Notes under the pieces: model-generated
Database searches by the model: none
Told to the model about the DNA's origin: nothing
Seen by the model: the letters and a program-made list of their open reading frames with translations, nothing else
Position numbers and translations under genes: made by a program
Part shown: piece after piece, positions 61,892 to 64,000 of the stretch
How the letters are laid out: each line of letters starts with the position of its first letter
Position numbering within the stretch: the stretch's first letter is position 1
DNA from: Strigops habroptila
Taxonomy: Eukaryota; Chordata; Aves; Psittaciformes; Psittacidae
Reading direction: 5' to 3'
Assembly: GCF_004027225.2 (NCBI RefSeq)
Contig: NC_044283.2
Coordinates: 38,012,207 to 38,076,206 of the forward strand
Length of the DNA: 64,000 nucleotides

Positions 61892-64000
61892 GTGAGAATA
61901 TTTTCTATATAAACACTTTCTACTCACTGGTTTGTTTCTAAAATAAGTGTATCATACTGATCAGTTATACTTTTTCTTCTCTTTTATGGCTCTTCTTTGT
62001 TTATTCCCATTTTGATCTGGTTTTCATCATAGCAACAGAAATAATATCAAAGGACCACAACTTTCACTTGCTTTCTTCAGTTCAATGAAAAATTCAGCAT
62101 TTTTCCAAACGTAGCAGTCTCATACTTAATAATCTTGAGCATGACATAAATATGTTTTTGCTCAGGTTTCAATACTGCCACACACTGAGGAAAACCTAAC
62201 TAGCCTCAATTCATCATGCTTATTCAACACTATTCAATAAATGCTAAATTAAAAGATAATGTAAGCCACACTGTGTATAAAAAATGAATTCTAATGTATA
62301 GACCTGATTAGAATGCAGGGTTACTTTAAATCCAATTTTTTTTATTATGAAGGCATCAAATATGGAAAATCAGATAAATTTTTTTTTTTTTTTTTTTTTT
62401 TTTGGTCACAGGAAGAGAGGAAGCAATAATATGTCCTCCATTCAGCTTCATTGGAAATGTAGGAATATTTAAGATTAGACTATATCTACTTTATTAGTGA
62501 AGATTGTCATATTTCATTGAGCTTAAGCAAGCACACTCTTTTCTCACTACTTATCTGTGTTAGAATTATATTTCATTTTATTGGAATAAAAATAGAATTA
62601 CATGCCTTTTAAGTCAGTCAGGGTTATTGCCATTTAGTCATGAGGCAGAATTCTGCATCCTTTTCTGTACATACACTCAACATCGCAATGTCTGGTCTCA
62701 CAGCAAAAAAGCACAACTGAAGGGCAAATGAATGGAGCATGATTCACCTGACACCCTTCCTCAAAATATCTGTAGGGTAACACTTGTATTCTTTCTTCTT
62801 TGTTTAAAGAGTTTGTTCCTTCTTGCTCCTGCCATACTGTCTGGAAAAAACAGTACATATACTAGCTTACACTTGGATTGTTAGTGTTCTCTTTGGTATC
62901 CATGCAGAATACCAAATGATAGTAACCTTATTCCAGGTATTCCTACGTGTTTTAACAATGAAAAGCCAGTAAAACAGCAGCTGCCATAGATTCTGATTGT
63001 GAATAGGTGTGAATGTTCCACCTACTATTAAATTCTTCTGTAAACTTTAGCTTTTGTGATGAGAAGTCCAGTTAACCCTATTGACATTATGCATGTGGAT
63101 CTTAAGGATCTGACTTGATACATGCACATATTTCATATGGATGAGGGGGTCTTTATAAAGCCTCCATATACCTTGAAGCCAGCATTTGCAATTTGCAACC
63201 TAACACATTGCTTACTGATGCCAGTAAGTTCATCTCCATTGGCTCAAATGGACATTGTATTGGGACCAAATTAACCTGAAGGAAACTGCTATTGCAGTAT
63301 AAGAGTTCATCAGCACAAGTAAAAGATTAAACATTTTCACAGAAGTGCAAATGCCCATGCTGTGCTTAAGAAAGGTCAGAGGTAGCAAATAGTTTGATTC
63401 CTTTTCTAACTAGTCTCAAAAGAACACAAAATTATTTTAAGAGTGTTCTCGGTGTGTTAAGAGCTTAGGTGCTGTTTTAATTATTTGATTAAAATTTGCA
63501 TTTATTTGCTTCCTTTTTTTAACATTAACATTGTGCCACAATGATTGTGGATATCTGTCAAAAACAAAGTGTTCTTTGTTATGTTTCCTTTCACATGGCT
63601 TGTATTTAGCAATTGTTTGCAAGGTCATAAGGAAAACCACATTATAAAAGCTGACATACACTATTTTTTATAGTTTATTTATTCACTACTGTTTGTGCTT
63701 TGTGACTCATTCTCCTTTCCAATCTGAAGGTCTAAGTAAGTCTTGCAGTTTATTCCATATATAAAAGACAAACTGCCATTAGCTTGCTTAACATTCCTTT
63801 GAGTGGTTTTTTTTTCTCAGACCTAGCTTCTGTTGATCATTAAACTTTTGAGTGGTTTTGATTCCCCCAGTCCAAGTTCTCTATAAGATTTTATGAGATA
63901 CACTTTACAGACAGCAAATGTTCTTGTGTCCCGCAGAACAGCAAGAATAGTTATATTTAGTGCTTAAATAACTTTCAGTAATATTTGCTTTACACATTAA
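61892..64000 (+). other. HPGD: HPGD intron 4, 5' part
   Basis: Begins GTGAGA and runs past the window end. It contains a T25 run at 62379-62403 but no further HPGD exon. I looked for the expected continuation with the Tyr-x-x-x-Lys motif and did not see it before 64000. Confidence 0.8.
62379..62403. repeat. T25 homopolymer in HPGD intron 4
   Basis: Uninterrupted run of 25 T. It could be an antisense poly(A) scar of a retroposed sequence, but no recognisable retroposon body lies beside it. Confidence 0.9.

Overview
The window looks like vertebrate, most likely avian, nuclear DNA. It is AT-rich and very poor in coding sequence. Its recognisable interspersed repeats are almost all CR1-superfamily LINEs, several ending in the ATTCTATG-type 3' octamer repeats typical of bird CR1. 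The one gene with clear homology has vertebrate exon/intron structure. I cannot name the species.

The only confidently supported gene is HPGD (15-hydroxyprostaglandin dehydrogenase, NAD+), on the + strand. Its CpG-island promoter lies at about 47.45-48.36 kb. Four coding exons are visible (47976-48068, 48231-48354, 52293-52399, 61795-61891), all with GT-AG junctions and matching phases. They encode residues 1-140 plus the first base of codon 141, covering the Rossmann NAD-binding half, the NNAG motif, Asn107 and Ser138. The Tyr-x-x-x-Lys catalytic exon and the C-terminus lie beyond position 64000. Introns 2 and 3 are large (3.9 and 9.4 kb) and hold no other gene I can recognise. Intron 3 carries a roughly 0.9 kb sense-strand CR1.

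Positions 1 to about 47.4 kb are a gene desert upstream of HPGD. They contain recent CR1 3' ends (about 0.5, 20.1, 23.0 and 37.0-37.4 kb) and two long, heavily decayed antisense CR1-like LINE bodies (12.2-13.2 and 25.6-26.1 kb). At 15.8-18.35 kb there is a tentative degraded retrovirus-like segment: interrupted reading frames with membrane-type segments, then a polypurine tract, then an AATAAA. Simple repeats, a few perfect hairpins and a GC-richer kilobase at 20.6-21.6 kb complete the region. No rRNA, tRNA, CRISPR or bacterial-type feature is present. Most open frames over 60 codons look like chance or repeat-derived frames.

I did not find a convincing new biological system. The best leads are the HPGD 5' architecture (a 162-bp intron 1 with no in-frame stop, and an upstream frame overlapping the start codon), the possible retroviral remnant at 15.8-18.35 kb, and two perfect hairpins in the upstream desert.
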